The notes under the pieces were generated by a model that ran no database searches, was not told the DNA's origin, and saw only the letters and a program-made list of their open reading frames with translations. The position numbers and the translations under genes were made by a program. Shown here in pieces: positions 62,812 through 64,000 of a stretch of 64,000 bases of DNA. Positions within the stretch are counted from its first letter, which is position 1. Every line of letters begins with the position of its first letter. The stretch comes from Natronoarchaeum rubrum (GTDB taxonomy: Archaea > Halobacteriota > Halobacteria > Halobacteriales > Natronoarchaeaceae), in NCBI RefSeq assembly GCF_024494695.1, contig NZ_JANHDP010000001.1, forward strand, positions 372,001 to 436,000. The letters run 5' to 3'.

Positions 62812-64000
62812 GTGCAAAATCCCTCCAGGCGACACTTTCTCTCCGGAAGCGTCGTCACGATCGCCGCCCTGGGCGGCTGCGTCAGCGACCAGAACGTAGA
62901 CGATTCGCCGAACAGCGAGCCGAAGCCGGCCACGATCGAGGCCGAGGAAGACGTTCCGGACGGGCTCGCCGCGGCCCTCGCAGCGGTGCCCGCGGAATCG
63001 GCTGTCGACGTCGAGTACCGGTCGATCGCGCTCTCCCAGCCCGACGACGCCGACGCGAGCGAGGACTTCGGGCCGCAACTCGTCGGCGTTACGGACTCGA
63101 TCGACGGCGTCGATCCCGAGAACGTCGACCGAATCCTGTTGGTCAGATCGAGCGATTACGAGAACACGTTCGGCGTCGCGACGGGGTCGTTCGACAGTCC
63201 CGAGCCCGGTACCGAGATCGATGCCGGCGACGAGTGGCGGATCGCCGAGGGCGAGACCCTCGCGTTCGCCAGCACCGACGACCTGATCGCGTTCGCCAGC
63301 GCCACCGCCGACGAACCCCCGGTCGATCGCGTTCGGACCGCCGCCGACGCGGCGCGGGGTGACGTCGACGCCATCGTCGAATCGGACGACCGCCTGCCCG
63401 AGACGTTCGCCCGGCTGAGCGACAGCACCTTCGTGACCTACCTCCCGACCGTCGAGGGGCCGATCTTCCCGGCGATCGGGCAGGACCGACTGGCGGCGGT
63501 GGCCGCCGGATTCGAGGCGTATCCGAGCCAGCAGACCGGGACCGTCGAGAACGCGTATCTGCTGTACCCCGCGGACGGCGCGAGCATCGACGACGACGAA
63601 CTCGACGCGATGCTGCGCGAGATCGATCCGGGCACCGTCACCGAGACCGACGTGGAACGCGGCGACGCGATCTACGTCGAGACGGTCTCCGAACTGCCGC
63701 CCGAGCGCGACCGCGAGGCCGCGCCGGACGCGACGATCCGCGCCGCGGTCGACGCCGGCGAGGGCCGGGTCGAGTACGAACACCGCCGCGGCGAGAGCGT
63801 CGACGCCGCGGAGCTGGAGCTGTGGCACGACGGCGAGCGCGCCGACAGCCAGCCGGCCGACGAGTTCGACGAGTTCGGCGTCGGCGACACTCTCGCCCTA
63901 GAAACCGACCCGCTGGCCGCGACCGCGCTGCGCTGGTACGACGAGGACGAGGACGTGCAGTACGTCTACGCCCGGGACGTCGTCGGCGAGGACCAGTTCG
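62812..64000 (+). CDS. Tat lipoprotein, truncated by the window
   Basis: The first 396 codons from a GTG start; no stop is reached before base 64000. The N-terminus NPSRRHFLSGSVVTIAALGGC has a twin-arginine and a lipobox with Cys23. An acidic region follows, then an alternating alpha/beta part of about 230 residues (VDVEYRSIALSQPDD, VDRILLVRSSDYENTFG, DSTFVTYLPTVEGP), then a beta-rich region (RAAVDAGEGRVEYEHRRG, ALRWYDEDEDVQYVYARD). I recognise no family. TATA-like TTATAAT near 62753-62759. Conclusions about the C-terminus are not possible. Confidence 0.75.
   Translation, partial: MQNPSRRHFLSGSVVTIAALGGCVSDQNVDDSPNSEPKPATIEAEEDVPDGLAAALAAVPAESAVDVEYRSIALSQPDDADASEDFGPQLVGVTDSIDGVDPENVDRILLVRSSDYENTFGVATGSFDSPEPGTEIDAGDEWRIAEGETLAFASTDDLIAFASATADEPPVDRVRTAADAARGDVDAIVESDDRLPETFARLSDSTFVTYLPTVEGPIFPAIGQDRLAAVAAGFEAYPSQQTGTVENAYLLYPADGASIDDDELDAMLREIDPGTVTETDVERGDAIYVETVSELPPERDREAAPDATIRAAVDAGEGRVEYEHRRGESVDAAELELWHDGERADSQPADEFDEFGVGDTLALETDPLAATALRWYDEDEDVQYVYARDVVGEDQF

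Noticed and set aside
1..64000. tRNA, rRNA, CRISPR, transposon or prophage
   Set aside because: I looked for T-loop motifs, regularly spaced repeats, transposase or integrase motifs and terminal inverted repeats, and saw none that was convincing. A tRNA-scan and repeat search would confirm this.

Overview
This is a gene-dense, very GC-rich stretch of an extremely halophilic archaeon (class Halobacteria; genus not assigned). The evidence is consistent across the window. Proteins are strongly acidic (Asp/Glu-rich, Lys-poor). Information-processing genes are archaeal type: L7Ae, S28e, L24e, SBDS, archaeal GluRS, TmcA, Nop5/fibrillarin, NucS and Cdc48. Exported proteins carry twin-arginine signals, several with lipoboxes and two with PGF-CTERM anchors. 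Many genes have a TATA box about 25-30 bp before the start codon, meaning leaderless transcripts. I saw no tRNA, rRNA, CRISPR array, insertion sequence, integrase or phage gene; the window looks like chromosomal backbone.

Layout. 0-5.2 kb: the end of an alpha/beta hydrolase, two winged-helix regulators (one with a striking dyad in its divergent promoter), a thioesterase, a DUF3054 membrane protein, an MFS carrier and an AT-rich divergent spacer. 5.2-11.4 kb: an ornithine cyclodeaminase/mu-crystallin family dehydrogenase, a presenilin-type intramembrane protease, acylphosphatase, the NAD(P)HX repair enzyme Nnr, HflX with a 3' tandem repeat, and a FUN14 protein. 11.4-20.9 kb: SBDS, the diadenylate cyclase DacZ coupled to a mechanosensitive channel, MutS converging on NucS, an HPP membrane protein, GltX and RtcA. 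21-25.2 kb: an ABC exporter pair, small membrane proteins and a short-chain dehydrogenase.

25.2-29.3 kb: TmcA divergent from the L7Ae-S28e-L24e-Ndk operon, which has a structured leader and an L24e with a very long acidic tail. 29.4-38.3 kb: an FNT-family channel, a secreted PGF-CTERM alpha-amylase, the pyrBI operon, a lipid-binding-like protein plus hydrolase operon, and a gamma-glutamyltransferase. 38.3-43 kb: the phosphate operon pstSCAB without phoU. 43.2-50.4 kb: a hydrolase, an Hsp20-like protein overlapping cdc48, a cupin, a lipoprotein and a 7TM-PAS histidine kinase. 50.6-58.3 kb: MutY, an AidB-like acyl-CoA dehydrogenase, a PGF-CTERM surface protein and the inorganic-carbon pump dabBA. 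58.7-64 kb: an MFS carrier with an operator at its core promoter, a Gfo/Idh/MocA oxidoreductase, nop5-flpA (the rRNA 2'-O-methylation machinery) and a lipoprotein cut by the window end.

Themes. Genome and RNA maintenance is over-represented (MutS, NucS, MutY, HflX, RtcA, TmcA, Nop5/fibrillarin, SBDS). Nutrient and osmotic handling is the second theme (Pst, DabAB, FNT, DacZ plus channel). The less ordinary signals are the DacZ-channel coupling, the coexistence of two mismatch-repair enzymes, the L7Ae leader, the acidic L24e tail, and a series of dyad operators placed on or next to TATA boxes.
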